From NCBI RefSeq assembly GCF_946227985.1, contig NZ_CAMKGL010000016.1, positions 23,505 to 87,504 on the forward strand: a DNA stretch of 64,000 nucleotides, given 5' to 3'. Under the pieces are notes generated by a model, which was given only the letters and a program-made list of their open reading frames with translations, had not been told where the DNA came from and made no database searches. This document shows, piece after piece, positions 27,122 through 34,874 of the stretch (position 1 is its first letter; every line of letters begins with the position of its first letter). Source of the DNA: Serratia quinivorans. GTDB lineage: Bacteria > Pseudomonadota > Gammaproteobacteria > Enterobacterales > Enterobacteriaceae. The position numbers were made by a program, and so were the translations under genes.

Positions 27122-27162
27122 AAAAAAGCGCCGTTCAGCGGCGCGTATCGGTCAATACGCGC
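27122..27162 (-). promoter_or_regulatory. argO leader: terminator-like hairpin overlapping a second inverted repeat
   Basis: Read on the minus strand, GCGCGTAT/ATACGCGC (27141-27162) is followed by GCGCCG/CGGCGC plus six T residues (27122-27144), ending only 17 bp before the argO ATG. The two stems share GCGC and so exclude each other. A -10-like TATGAT lies at 27163-27168, which would put the start of transcription within the first arm. Either this is an attenuator in the argO leader, or it is simply the terminator of the upstream regulator gene with argO read from elsewhere. Confidence 0.5.
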
Positions 27163-27192
27163 ATCATAGGAGGAAAAAATTATTAGGTGAAA

Positions 27193-27209
27193 TTGATATT
27201 TCTAATCAA
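27193..27209 (-). promoter_or_regulatory. Candidate ArgP operator upstream of argO
   Basis: TTGATTAGAAATATCAA is an inverted repeat (TTGAT-N7-ATCAA) with the T-N11-A form typical of LysR-type binding sites. It lies roughly 40-55 bp upstream of the start predicted from TATGAT, the usual activator position. ArgP is encoded nearby and is the known activator of argO. The pattern is seen; binding is inferred. Confidence 0.5.
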
Positions 27210-27228
27210 CTATCAGCAAGGCTAATAA

Positions 27229-28047
27229 TCAGGCGGGAATAACAAATCCCAGCTCCTGAGAAATACGCTGTGCGGTCGCCAGCACCGGCTTAATCAGGGC
27301 TTTGACACCAATCTGTTGCAGTTTGGCGGTCGGCAAAGAGACCGAAACCGCATAAGGCACCCGCTGTTGAATATCAAATACCGGTGCCGCCACGCAGGAC
27401 ACCCCCAGCTCATTCTCTTCGCGATCCATCGCCATGCCCTGCTTGCGAATATCGGCCAGTTCCTCATACATCTTCGGCAACTCGGTGATGGTATTGCGCG
27501 TCAACGTCTGAATTTCATGCTGATGGGTTTGCCAGTAACGATCGGGATAGTCGCTGTTGCCGTAGGCCATAAAAATCTTGCCCATCGCCGAGCAATACAG
27601 CGGCATATGCTGGCCGATATAGGCGCGAGTGCGCATCATGCCGGTGGTTGGCTCCAGCTTGTAGATCAAAATGACATGGTCGTCTTCACGGCTGGAGAAG
27701 TTAACCGTCTCCCCCACTTCCAGATTGAGCTGTTCCAGATGCGGCGCGGCGACATGGATAATATTCAGCGAAGAAAGCGCCTTCTGACCGACAGAAATAA
27801 ACTTGGTGGTCAGGCGATAGCTGCCGGGCGACGGCGCCTGAGTGACATAACCGCTGGTATGCAGCCCTTGCAGCAGGCGATGAACCGTACTTTTGTTCAT
27901 ACCGGCCAACTCAGACAGGTGCGCCAGTGGGCAGCCGTTAGGGAAGTTGCTCAGGATCTCAATCAGTTGCAAACCACGGAACAGGCTTTGGCTGCCCAGG
28001 GGTTTGTCTTTCTTGTCATCTTTCTCGTCGACAGCTTTCAGGCTCAT
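27229..28047 (-). CDS. plaR: IclR-family repressor, PlaR/YiaJ type
   Basis: 272 residues, closely following E. coli YiaJ/PlaR through most of its length (GSQSLFRGLQLIEILSN, GCPLAHLSELAGMNKSTVHR, FSSREDDHVILIYKLEPTTG, AMDREENELGVSC). The N-terminal winged helix (about 18-80) and C-terminal IclR ligand domain are both complete. In E. coli it represses yiaK-S. Here it is divergent from a sugar ABC transporter operon, and yiaK starts 5.2 kb away. Both units carry the same 30-bp site, so this protein is the likely regulator of both. Confidence 0.92.
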   Translation of the reverse strand: MSLKAVDEKDDKKDKPLGSQSLFRGLQLIEILSNFPNGCPLAHLSELAGMNKSTVHRLLQGLHTSGYVTQAPSPGSYRLTTKFISVGQKALSSLNIIHVAAPHLEQLNLEVGETVNFSSREDDHVILIYKLEPTTGMMRTRAYIGQHMPLYCSAMGKIFMAYGNSDYPDRYWQTHQHEIQTLTRNTITELPKMYEELADIRKQGMAMDREENELGVSCVAAPVFDIQQRVPYAVSVSLPTAKLQQIGVKALIKPVLATAQRISQELGFVIPA

Positions 28048-28316
28048 AGCGCAATTTCTCCAGTGTCGAGCCGCCAGCCAACGCCGCGGCGTGGCAAACG
28101 GTCCCTTTGCCGGGAATGTTACCCCAAGGCCCGCATCAGGTGAAGACGGAACGCCGTTTCATTGTCGTCAGCGGGTTAAAAACTCGCAACATTCCGCTAA
28201 CTTCCGAAGTGAGCTGTGCGTCACAATTCCGCAAAGAGATAAATAACAAATTGTTTTAAAAGGATAATTAAAACTCCTCTGGCTTTGCTTTAGATCGGCA
28301 ATCAGCATATTATTTT

Positions 28317-28346
28317 TTGAAATCGAATTTCGTATATTGAAATTTA
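28317..28346 (+). promoter_or_regulatory. Candidate PlaR operator A over the ABC-operon promoter
   Basis: The site reads TTGAAAT, then CGAATTTCGTATAT, then TGAAATTTA. It contains GAAAT-CGA-ATTTC and a further GAAAT arm, and covers TATATT at 28333-28338. It matches the site before yiaK at 25 of 30 positions. It lies in the 363-bp gap between the repressor gene and the ATPase gene; nothing coding is seen in that gap. Confidence 0.7.
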
Positions 28347-28410
28347 AAGGCGATATAACCACCAACTGGCATCACGCCGATCGCGGATGCAGGGACCAGG
28401 GGCGCATCAC

Positions 28411-29964
28411 ATGACACCAGAAAATGCGGAACAACCCATTCTCACCCTCAGCCATATCGTCAAACGCTTTGGCGGTAACGTCGCGGTGAATGACGTCAGC
28501 CTGCAGGTGATGCCGGGCGAAGTCCTGGCCTTGCTGGGCGAAAATGGCGCGGGCAAATCGACGCTGATCAAAGTACTGGCCGGGGTTTACCCACGCGACG
28601 GGGGCGATATTCAGTTTCAAGGGGCCAGCATAGCCTCCGCCGCGGCGATAAAAAGTGACAGCCGCCAGCCTATTGCCTTTATTCATCAGGATCTCGGGCT
28701 GATCGAATGGATGACGGTAGCGGAAAACATGGCGCTGGTGATGGGTTTCCCACGTCGTTTCGGCCTGATCGACTGGCGTGCCATTCGCCGCCGTGCCGTT
28801 CAGGCACTGCAGGATGTCGGCATAGAGTTGGATCCCGACGCCAGAGTCTTCGAACTGTCGCGGACCGAAAAATCGCTGTTGGCGATAGCCCGAGCGGTCG
28901 CGGTCAATGCCGAACTGCTGGTGCTGGATGAGCCCACCGCCTCACTGCCCGCCAACGATGTGCGCCACCTGTTCGCGGTGATTAACCGGCTACGAGCCAA
29001 AAAGGTCGGCATGATTTACGTCACCCATCGGCTGGATGAAGTGATCGAAATTGCCGACCGGGTGTGCGTTATGCGCGACGGCCGTTATGTGGCGGGTGGC
29101 AATACCGCCGATTTTTCGCTGCGCGATCTGGTGCAGATGATCGTCGGCGAAGCGATGGCTGACGATCAGCGTGAACCTCTACCCGAAAATCGGCCGCCCG
29201 TGCTGCAGCTCAATAACGTGGTGGTCGGTGATATCGGCCCGGTCAGCTTCAATCTGCAGCCTGGGGAAATGCTGGCGCTGGCCGGTCTGCGCGGTGCCGG
29301 TCAGGAAGAAATTGGCCGGTTACTGTTTGGCCTGCGTCACGCTGATGAAGGCGAAGTCCGCTTTCGCGAGCAGGGCTACACTGCCAGCAGCCCGCAGCAA
29401 GCCATGGCCTGCGGCGTCTCATTGGTCGCAGGGGATCGCACCGGCGAAAGCCTGGTGATGTCGATGAGCGTGCGTGAAAACCTGTTTATCAACCCTGTCG
29501 CCAGCGGCCACAAACTGCTGTCACGCTACAGCCGCCGGGCCGAGATCGGTGCCAGTTGGTGGAAAGTCCAGTTGTTCGACGTGCGGCCCAAGGACGTCAA
29601 TATCGATATCAGCGCCCTGTCCGGCGGCAACCAGCAAAAGGTGGTAATGGCACGCTGGATGCATCTGGCCGCCCCCCTGCTGATCCTGGAAGATCCCACC
29701 GCCGGCGTCGACGTCGGCGCACGGGCGGAAATCTACCATCTGTTAAATAAATCCCTGGAGGAAGGCGTGGCGGTATTGGTTATCTCCAACGACTTTGAGG
29801 AGATCGCCCATATCTGCAACCGCGCACTGGTGTTTAACCGGGGAAAAGTGGTCGGCGAGCTGAAAAATCAGCAGGTGTCATTCGCCAATTTATTGGAACT
29901 GGCCTCCGCCAGCGCCGGGGAAACTCTCGAGACAAGGTTAGAATCTGAGGTGGGTCATGTCTAA
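28411..29964 (+). CDS. Sugar ABC transporter ATPase (RbsA/XylG type, two ABC domains)
   Basis: About 517 residues. Domain 1 has Walker A GENGAGKST and Walker B LLVLDEPTA, but its signature reads ELSRTEKSLLAIARA, not LSGGQ. Domain 2 has the degenerate Walker A GLRGAGQEEIG usual in this group, with LSGGNQQKV and LILEDPTAGVDVGARAE. It energises uptake of a monosaccharide or sugar acid. I prefer the ATG at 28411, eight bases after AGGGG; 28387 also starts with ATG but has a weaker site. The stop overlaps the permease start by 8 bp. First gene of the ABC-lactonase operon. Confidence 0.92.
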   Translation: MTPENAEQPILTLSHIVKRFGGNVAVNDVSLQVMPGEVLALLGENGAGKSTLIKVLAGVYPRDGGDIQFQGASIASAAAIKSDSRQPIAFIHQDLGLIEWMTVAENMALVMGFPRRFGLIDWRAIRRRAVQALQDVGIELDPDARVFELSRTEKSLLAIARAVAVNAELLVLDEPTASLPANDVRHLFAVINRLRAKKVGMIYVTHRLDEVIEIADRVCVMRDGRYVAGGNTADFSLRDLVQMIVGEAMADDQREPLPENRPPVLQLNNVVVGDIGPVSFNLQPGEMLALAGLRGAGQEEIGRLLFGLRHADEGEVRFREQGYTASSPQQAMACGVSLVAGDRTGESLVMSMSVRENLFINPVASGHKLLSRYSRRAEIGASWWKVQLFDVRPKDVNIDISALSGGNQQKVVMARWMHLAAPLLILEDPTAGVDVGARAEIYHLLNKSLEEGVAVLVISNDFEEIAHICNRALVFNRGKVVGELKNQQVSFANLLELASASAGETLETRLESEVGHV

Positions 29965-31039
29965 AACATCTGTTAAATCAACGGCACTGGAACAAAGAGT
30001 CAGCCTGTCGCAGGACGGCGCCGGCCCGTGGCTGATGCAGGTTCTTACCCGCTACGGCCTGCTGTTGCTGTGCATTGCGCTGGTGATCCTGTTTTCACTG
30101 ATCTCCCCCACGTTCGCCTCCATGCTGACGCTGCAGGCGATCCTCTCCAGCAAAGCAAAAATCGCCCTGTTGGCGCTGGCGGCGACCATCCCGATGATCG
30201 TCGGCAAAATTGACCTTAACGTCGGCTTCGGCATCGTGCTATGGCATATCCTGGCCATTACCTTACAGGTGGAATACGGCTTTTCGTGGCAGATGGCGGT
30301 GCTGACGGTGCTGGCACTCTCCGCGCTGTACGGCCTGTTGAACGGTATTTTGGTGGCGCTGGCGGATATCGACAGTTTCGTCGCCACCCTGGGTTCCGGC
30401 ACCGTGCTGTATGCCATTGCGCTGTGGCATTCCGGCGGACGACAGATCGTCGGCGATCTGCCGGACGCCTTTATCGCCCTGCACCACACCGAGATCGGCG
30501 GGATCCCGATCGTGGCGTTCTACGTGTTGATCGTCGCGGTGGTGCTGTGGTTGATCACCGAACACACGCCGCTGGGCCGTTGTATGTATGCCGTCGGCGG
30601 TAACCCGGCGGCGGCGCGGCTGAACGGCATTTCGGTCAATCGCTTTACCATCGGTGCCTTTATCGCCTCCAGCGTGCTGACCGGCTTTAGCGGGGTGCTG
30701 ATCGCCGCCGAGCAGGGTGTTGGCCAGGCCAGCGTCGGCATGGACTATCTATTGCCCGCGCTGGTGGGTGCCTTCCTTGGCAGTACCACCATTCGTCCCG
30801 GTCGGGTTAACGTCTGGGGCACCGTGGTCGGCATTGCCATTCTGGCTATCGGCATCGCCGGTATCCAACAGTTCGGCGGCGAGTTCTGGGTCGAACCGCT
30901 GTTTAACGGTGCGACGCTGTTGCTGTCAATCACGCTGGCAGGCTACGCCCAACGCCGTCGGCTACTCAATCAAAAAGCGGTTCAACGCAGCCCAGCCACT
31001 CCGGCTGATAAAAATAACCAAAAAGCGATCAATCCTTAA
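29957..31039 (+). CDS. Sugar ABC transporter permease (RbsC family)
   Basis: 360 residues with about eight to ten hydrophobic helices from residue 30 onward, and the family motif GGNPAAARLNGISVNRFT (the EAA-like loop of the ribose/xylose/galactose permease family). It forms the membrane channel of the importer together with the adjacent ATPase and binding protein. The gene overlaps the ATPase gene and is 15 bp from the binding-protein gene, so the three are one transcription unit. Confidence 0.92.
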   Translation: MSKTSVKSTALEQRVSLSQDGAGPWLMQVLTRYGLLLLCIALVILFSLISPTFASMLTLQAILSSKAKIALLALAATIPMIVGKIDLNVGFGIVLWHILAITLQVEYGFSWQMAVLTVLALSALYGLLNGILVALADIDSFVATLGSGTVLYAIALWHSGGRQIVGDLPDAFIALHHTEIGGIPIVAFYVLIVAVVLWLITEHTPLGRCMYAVGGNPAAARLNGISVNRFTIGAFIASSVLTGFSGVLIAAEQGVGQASVGMDYLLPALVGAFLGSTTIRPGRVNVWGTVVGIAILAIGIAGIQQFGGEFWVEPLFNGATLLLSITLAGYAQRRRLLNQKAVQRSPATPADKNNQKAINP

Positions 31040-31054
31040 CCAGGAGTTCACCCT

Positions 31055-32155
31055 ATGAAACGTCTTTGGATATTGCCCACCACCCTGCTGCTGGCCGGTG
31101 CCGCCTCATCCGCCTGGGCCGATGCCTATCTCGACCAGGCCACGGCGGCGGTCGCCAAGGCCACCGCCAGCGTCACCCAGTGGGATGGCCCCACCAGCGG
31201 CCCGCAGTTGCAGGCCAACAAGAAAATCATCTTTATCGCTTCGGACATGAAAAACGGCGGCGTGCAGGGCGTGCAGGAAGGGCTGAGCGAAGCGGCGAAA
31301 GCGGCCGGCTGGAAATTGGAAACCCTGGATGGCGGCGGCTCAGTGAAAGATCAGCTGGCTTCACTGAACCAGGCAATTGCCCAGAAGCCAGACGGTATCG
31401 TAATCGGCGGCTGGAACCCGAACGTAGCCAAGATCCCGCTGAAAAAAGCCATCCAGCAAGGCATTGTGCTGACCGGCTGGCATGCGGTGCCTGAGCCGGG
31501 GCCAATCGCCAGGTACAACGTGTTTTACAATGTCACCTCCGACTCCAATGACGTAGCTCGCATCGCCGCCCAGTATGCGGTGGTGCAGTCCGGCGGCAAG
31601 GCCAGCGTGTTGATCTTTACCGATTCGCTGTACCAAATCGCGCTGGACAAAGCCAACGTAATGAAAGAGGAAATCGGCAAATGCAGTGGCTGCAAGGTGG
31701 TCGAGTTTATCGACACCCCGCTGGCGGATACCGCCAACCGCATGCCGGCCATGACTTTCAGCCTGCTGCAAAAATACGGTGACCAGTTCCAGTACGCGCT
31801 GGCCATTAACGATCTGTATTTTGATTTTATGGCCCCGGCGCTGAAAACCGCGGGCAAAGGCGGCAACAATGCGCCCTACAGCATCTCGGCCGGGGACGGC
31901 TCTATTTCCGCCTACCAACGCATCCGCTCTGGGGGTAGCCAATCGGCTACGGTACCGGAACCGCTTAAACTGCACGGCTGGCAACTGCTGGATGAGTTTA
32001 ACCGCGCCTTCGCCAAACAGCCGCCTTCCGGCTACGTCACCCCGGCGCACCTGGTGACCCGCGACAATATCGCTGCCGACGGTGGCAGCAGCAACCTGTA
32101 TGACCCGCAAAATGATTATCAGGGCCACTACAAAGCCATTTGGGGCGTGAAGTAA
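31055..32155 (+). CDS. Periplasmic sugar-binding protein of the ABC transporter
   Basis: 366 residues with a signal peptide (MKRLWILPTTLLLAGAASSAWA). The type I periplasmic binding fold begins at KKIIFIASDMKNGGVQG and has the hinge-region pattern of ribose-binding-like proteins (QKPDGIVIGGWNP, VLIFTDSLYQIALDKA). It differs from RbsB-type proteins in a long N-terminal segment and an internal CSGC pair. The ligand is unknown; given the lactonase and diketogulonate genes alongside, a sugar acid or its lactone is the best guess. AGGAG precedes the ATG. Confidence 0.9.
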   Translation: MKRLWILPTTLLLAGAASSAWADAYLDQATAAVAKATASVTQWDGPTSGPQLQANKKIIFIASDMKNGGVQGVQEGLSEAAKAAGWKLETLDGGGSVKDQLASLNQAIAQKPDGIVIGGWNPNVAKIPLKKAIQQGIVLTGWHAVPEPGPIARYNVFYNVTSDSNDVARIAAQYAVVQSGGKASVLIFTDSLYQIALDKANVMKEEIGKCSGCKVVEFIDTPLADTANRMPAMTFSLLQKYGDQFQYALAINDLYFDFMAPALKTAGKGGNNAPYSISAGDGSISAYQRIRSGGSQSATVPEPLKLHGWQLLDEFNRAFAKQPPSGYVTPAHLVTRDNIAADGGSSNLYDPQNDYQGHYKAIWGVK

Positions 32156-32166
32156 GCGGAGGCAGC

Positions 32167-33027
32167 ATGAACCCACTGATGACAGGTCGCCCGCTTGAAC
32201 GCCTGTGTTCACCGGCCATTTGGGCCGAGGGGCCGGTGTGGCTGCCGCTGCAGGATGCGGTGGTGTTCAGCGACGTGAAAGGCAACCGCATGTTCCACTG
32301 GTCGCGACAGGGAGAACTGAGCCTGTGGCGCTCCCCGTCGCACTATGCCAACGGCAATGCGCGCGATGCCGAAGGACGGGTGATCAGCTGCGAACACGGG
32401 CGGCGCGGTATCAGCCGCACCGAAAGCAACGGTGAGATGCAAATGCTGGTCGATCGGGTAGACGGCAAGCGCTTCAACTCCCCCAATGACCTGGTGGTTC
32501 GCTCCGATGGCACCCTTTGGTTTACCGACCCGCCCTATGGCATTACCGGGGATGAAGAGGGTTACAAATCGGAAAGCCAGATCATCGGCTGCTACCTCTA
32601 CTGTTTTGATCCGCGCGACGGCTCGCTGAACATTGCCGCCAGTGACCTGCAGCGGCCAAACGGCCTGGCGTTCTCACCGGATGAGTCACTGTTATATGTG
32701 GCGGACATGTCGATCGTTGATTTCCCGACCCTCGGGCGCAGTGAACTGCGGGTGTATCAGGTCAATGGGCGTGAACTGGACGCCGGTCGGCGTTTCGTCA
32801 GCGTAGCGCCCGGCTTCCCGGACGGCTTTTGTGTTGATGCGATCGGTAACCTGTTTTGCAGCTGTGCCGATGGGGTACTGATCTTCAACAGCCAGGGGAA
32901 ACAGCTCGGTAAGATTGAGGTGCCGGAACGCGTCTCTAACTGCACCTTCGGTGGGCCGGACGGCAATGAGTTGTACATTACCGCCACCACCTCGTTATAC
33001 CGCATGGTGCTGAATACTCGCGGATAA
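32167..33027 (+). CDS. SMP-30/gluconolactonase family lactonase
   Basis: About 286 residues forming a six-bladed propeller. Metal-site residues of the family are visible: Glu in IWAEGPVW, Asn in NSPNDLVVR, Asn in RPNGLAFSP and Asp in LLYVADMS. It would hydrolyse an aldonolactone or related sugar lactone in the cytoplasm. I start it at the ATG at 32167 with GGAGGCAGC upstream; the track of open frame further left overlaps the binding-protein gene. Last gene of the ABC operon, followed by a terminator. It links lactone uptake with the downstream ketogulonate pathway. Confidence 0.88.
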   Translation: MNPLMTGRPLERLCSPAIWAEGPVWLPLQDAVVFSDVKGNRMFHWSRQGELSLWRSPSHYANGNARDAEGRVISCEHGRRGISRTESNGEMQMLVDRVDGKRFNSPNDLVVRSDGTLWFTDPPYGITGDEEGYKSESQIIGCYLYCFDPRDGSLNIAASDLQRPNGLAFSPDESLLYVADMSIVDFPTLGRSELRVYQVNGRELDAGRRFVSVAPGFPDGFCVDAIGNLFCSCADGVLIFNSQGKQLGKIEVPERVSNCTFGGPDGNELYITATTSLYRMVLNTRG

Positions 33028-33045
33028 CGGGGAAAAATGATGTTG

Positions 33046-33073
33046 GCAGAGCGGGCCTGTTCCGCTCTGCTTT
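33046..33073 (+). terminator. Terminator after the ABC-lactonase operon
   Basis: A 9-bp stem GCAGAGCGG / CCGCTCTGC with a 7-base loop is followed by TTT, 18 bp after the lactonase stop. It is a moderate terminator that separates this unit from yiaK. Confidence 0.7.
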
Positions 33074-33101
33074 GCCACGTCTGAAGCACGCCAACGCCCC
33101 A

Positions 33102-33123
33102 AAATGTGTTGTCGATCACAAAT
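33102..33123 (+). promoter_or_regulatory. Candidate CRP-cAMP site upstream of yiaK
   Basis: TGTGT-TGTCGA-TCACA matches the consensus TGTGA-N6-TCACA with one mismatch and is flanked by A/T on both sides. It lies about 110-125 bp before the -10-like TATAAT within operator B. Catabolite control of a sugar-acid operon would be expected. Confidence 0.55.
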
Positions 33124-33211
33124 CCATCAGATTAATTTAACACACTGTTTTATATAAATAACTTTCTCCTCCGTCGCTTTGACTTCGTTTAACCGCAGGT
33201 ATAGCATTTAT

Positions 33212-33241
33212 TTGAAATGCAATTCCGTATAATGAAATTCA
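33212..33241 (+). promoter_or_regulatory. Candidate PlaR operator B over the yiaK promoter
   Basis: The site reads TTGAAAT, then GCAATTCCGTATAA, then TGAAATTCA. It agrees with operator A (28317-28346) at 25 of 30 positions and covers a perfect TATAAT at 33228-33233. The start codon of yiaK is 42 bp beyond the site. Confidence 0.7.
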
Positions 33242-33283
33242 GAGAACATAAAACAAACAAATGCACCGTGGCGGAGAATCAGC

Positions 33284-34282
33284 ATGAGAGTGAGTTACAC
33301 CGATCTAAAGCAGCAATTCAAACGCGTGCTATTGGCGCGGGGCGTGGCGGAAGGCACCGCCGATGACTGTGCCGGTATGTTCGCCGATACCTCCGCCAGC
33401 GGCGTTTACTCCCACGGCGTTAACCGTTTCCCACGTTTTATTCAGCAGTTGGACGCTGGCGATATTGTGCCGGACGCCGAGCCCAGCAAGCTGCTGTCGC
33501 TGGGTGCAATTGAGCAATGGGACGCCCATCAGGGCATAGGTAACCTCACCGCCCGCAAAATGATGGATCGCGCCATGCAGTTAGCCGACGGCCACGGCAT
33601 CGGGCTGGTGGCCCTGCGTAATGCCAACCACTGGATGCGCGGCGGCGGCTACGGCTGGCAAGCGGCAGAGAAAGGCTATATCGGCATTTGCTGGACCAAC
33701 TCAGCAGCAGTGATGCCGCCCTGGGGGGCCAAAGAGTGCCGCATCGGCACCAATCCATTGATCGTCGCGGTGCCGGGTAACCCAATCACCATGGTGGATA
33801 TGTCGATGTCGATGTTCTCCTATGGCGCGCTGGAGCTGAACCGGCTGGCGGGCAAAACCCTGCCAGTGGACGGCGGCTTTGACAACGACGGGCAATTGAC
33901 GCGCGATCCGGCCACCATTGAAGAGAACCGTCGCATTCTTCCAATGGGCTACTGGAAAGGATCGGCGCTGTCGGTCGTGCTGGATATGATCGCCACCCTG
34001 CTTTCCGGCGGATCTTCAGTCGCGGACGTCACCGAGGACAACAGTGACGAGTACGGCGTGTCACAGGTGTTTATCGCCATTGAGATCGAACGCTTGATCG
34101 ACGGTGCCACTCGCGATGCAAAACTGCAGCGCATCATGGACTACATCACCAGCGCCGAACGCGATAACCCGGAGGTGGCTATCCGCCTGCCGGGCCATAA
34201 ATTCCCACGTATTCATGCAGAAAACATGCGTGACGGCATTCCGGTGGATGAGCGCGTCTGGGCGCGCATTCAGGCGCTGTAA
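33284..34282 (+). CDS. yiaK: 2,3-diketo-L-gulonate reductase
   Basis: 332 residues, the same length as E. coli YiaK (DlgD) and nearly collinear with it ([58 protein letters not shown]). It belongs to the LDH2/MDH2 oxidoreductase family and reduces 2,3-diketo-L-gulonate to 3-keto-L-gulonate with NADH. First gene of yiaK-yiaL-MFS-lyxK-sgbH-sgbU-sgbE. The promoter region holds candidate CRP and PlaR sites. Confidence 0.95.
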   Translation: MRVSYTDLKQQFKRVLLARGVAEGTADDCAGMFADTSASGVYSHGVNRFPRFIQQLDAGDIVPDAEPSKLLSLGAIEQWDAHQGIGNLTARKMMDRAMQLADGHGIGLVALRNANHWMRGGGYGWQAAEKGYIGICWTNSAAVMPPWGAKECRIGTNPLIVAVPGNPITMVDMSMSMFSYGALELNRLAGKTLPVDGGFDNDGQLTRDPATIEENRRILPMGYWKGSALSVVLDMIATLLSGGSSVADVTEDNSDEYGVSQVFIAIEIERLIDGATRDAKLQRIMDYITSAERDNPEVAIRLPGHKFPRIHAENMRDGIPVDERVWARIQAL

Positions 34283-34295
34283 CAGGAGAAACACC

Positions 34296-34766
34296 ATGAT
34301 CTTCGGCCATATCGCCAATACCTCAGCGGAGCACTACCCGGCACCGGTGGCTCACGCCATCGCCTATTTGCAAGGCACGGATTTCAGCGCACTGCCCGCC
34401 GGACGTTATCAGGATCCCGCGACCGGCTATGTAGTACAGGTGCTGGATCTGCACACCCAGCAACCGAGCGCTCTGCGGCCCGAAGTGCACCGTCAAAATG
34501 TTGATGTGCAGTTTCTGGTCAGCGGCAGCGAATTGATCGGCGTGGCGGCGGATCGTGGCGATAACCCGATCCACCAGGAATTACTGGCGCAGCGCGACAT
34601 TATTTTTTATCAGGACGTCGCGGATGAATCCTGGTTAACCATGCAGCCCGGTAATTTTGCGGTATTTTTCCCGCAGGATGTTCATCGCCCGGCCTGTATT
34701 CATCAACAACCCTGCGATATTCGTAAAGTAGTGGTGAAAATACCGCTGGCATTATTTAGCGCCTGA
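34296..34766 (+). CDS. yiaL: YhcH/YjgK/YiaL family protein
   Basis: 156 residues (E. coli YiaL 155). A DUF386 cupin-like beta-sandwich protein related to EbgC. It shows RPEVHRQNVDVQFLVSG, with likely metal-binding His and Glu/Asp residues, and FPQDVHRPACIH. The precise role is unknown; family members may act on the anomeric or open-chain form of sugars. The ATG at 34296 follows AACAGGAGAAACACC, 13 bp after yiaK. Much longer upstream frames are shadows of yiaK. Confidence 0.92.
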   Translation: MIFGHIANTSAEHYPAPVAHAIAYLQGTDFSALPAGRYQDPATGYVVQVLDLHTQQPSALRPEVHRQNVDVQFLVSGSELIGVAADRGDNPIHQELLAQRDIIFYQDVADESWLTMQPGNFAVFFPQDVHRPACIHQQPCDIRKVVVKIPLALFSA

Positions 34767-34874
34767 CCGACAGCAAAGAAATCAAAGATAAAAATCATCG
34801 GCCTACGGGCGGGTGTGGGCGCCCCTGCGCCTTAAACCACCAAAACAATAAAATCTGACCCTACAGGTGTATAT

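Noticed and set aside
28195..28240. CRP site in the plaR/ABC gap (GTGAGCTGTGCGTCAC)
   Set aside because: The half-sites are eight rather than six bases apart.
31361..32212. 283-codon minus-strand frame opposite the sugar-binding protein
   Set aside because: Antisense of a gene with signal peptide and family motifs; no start signals.
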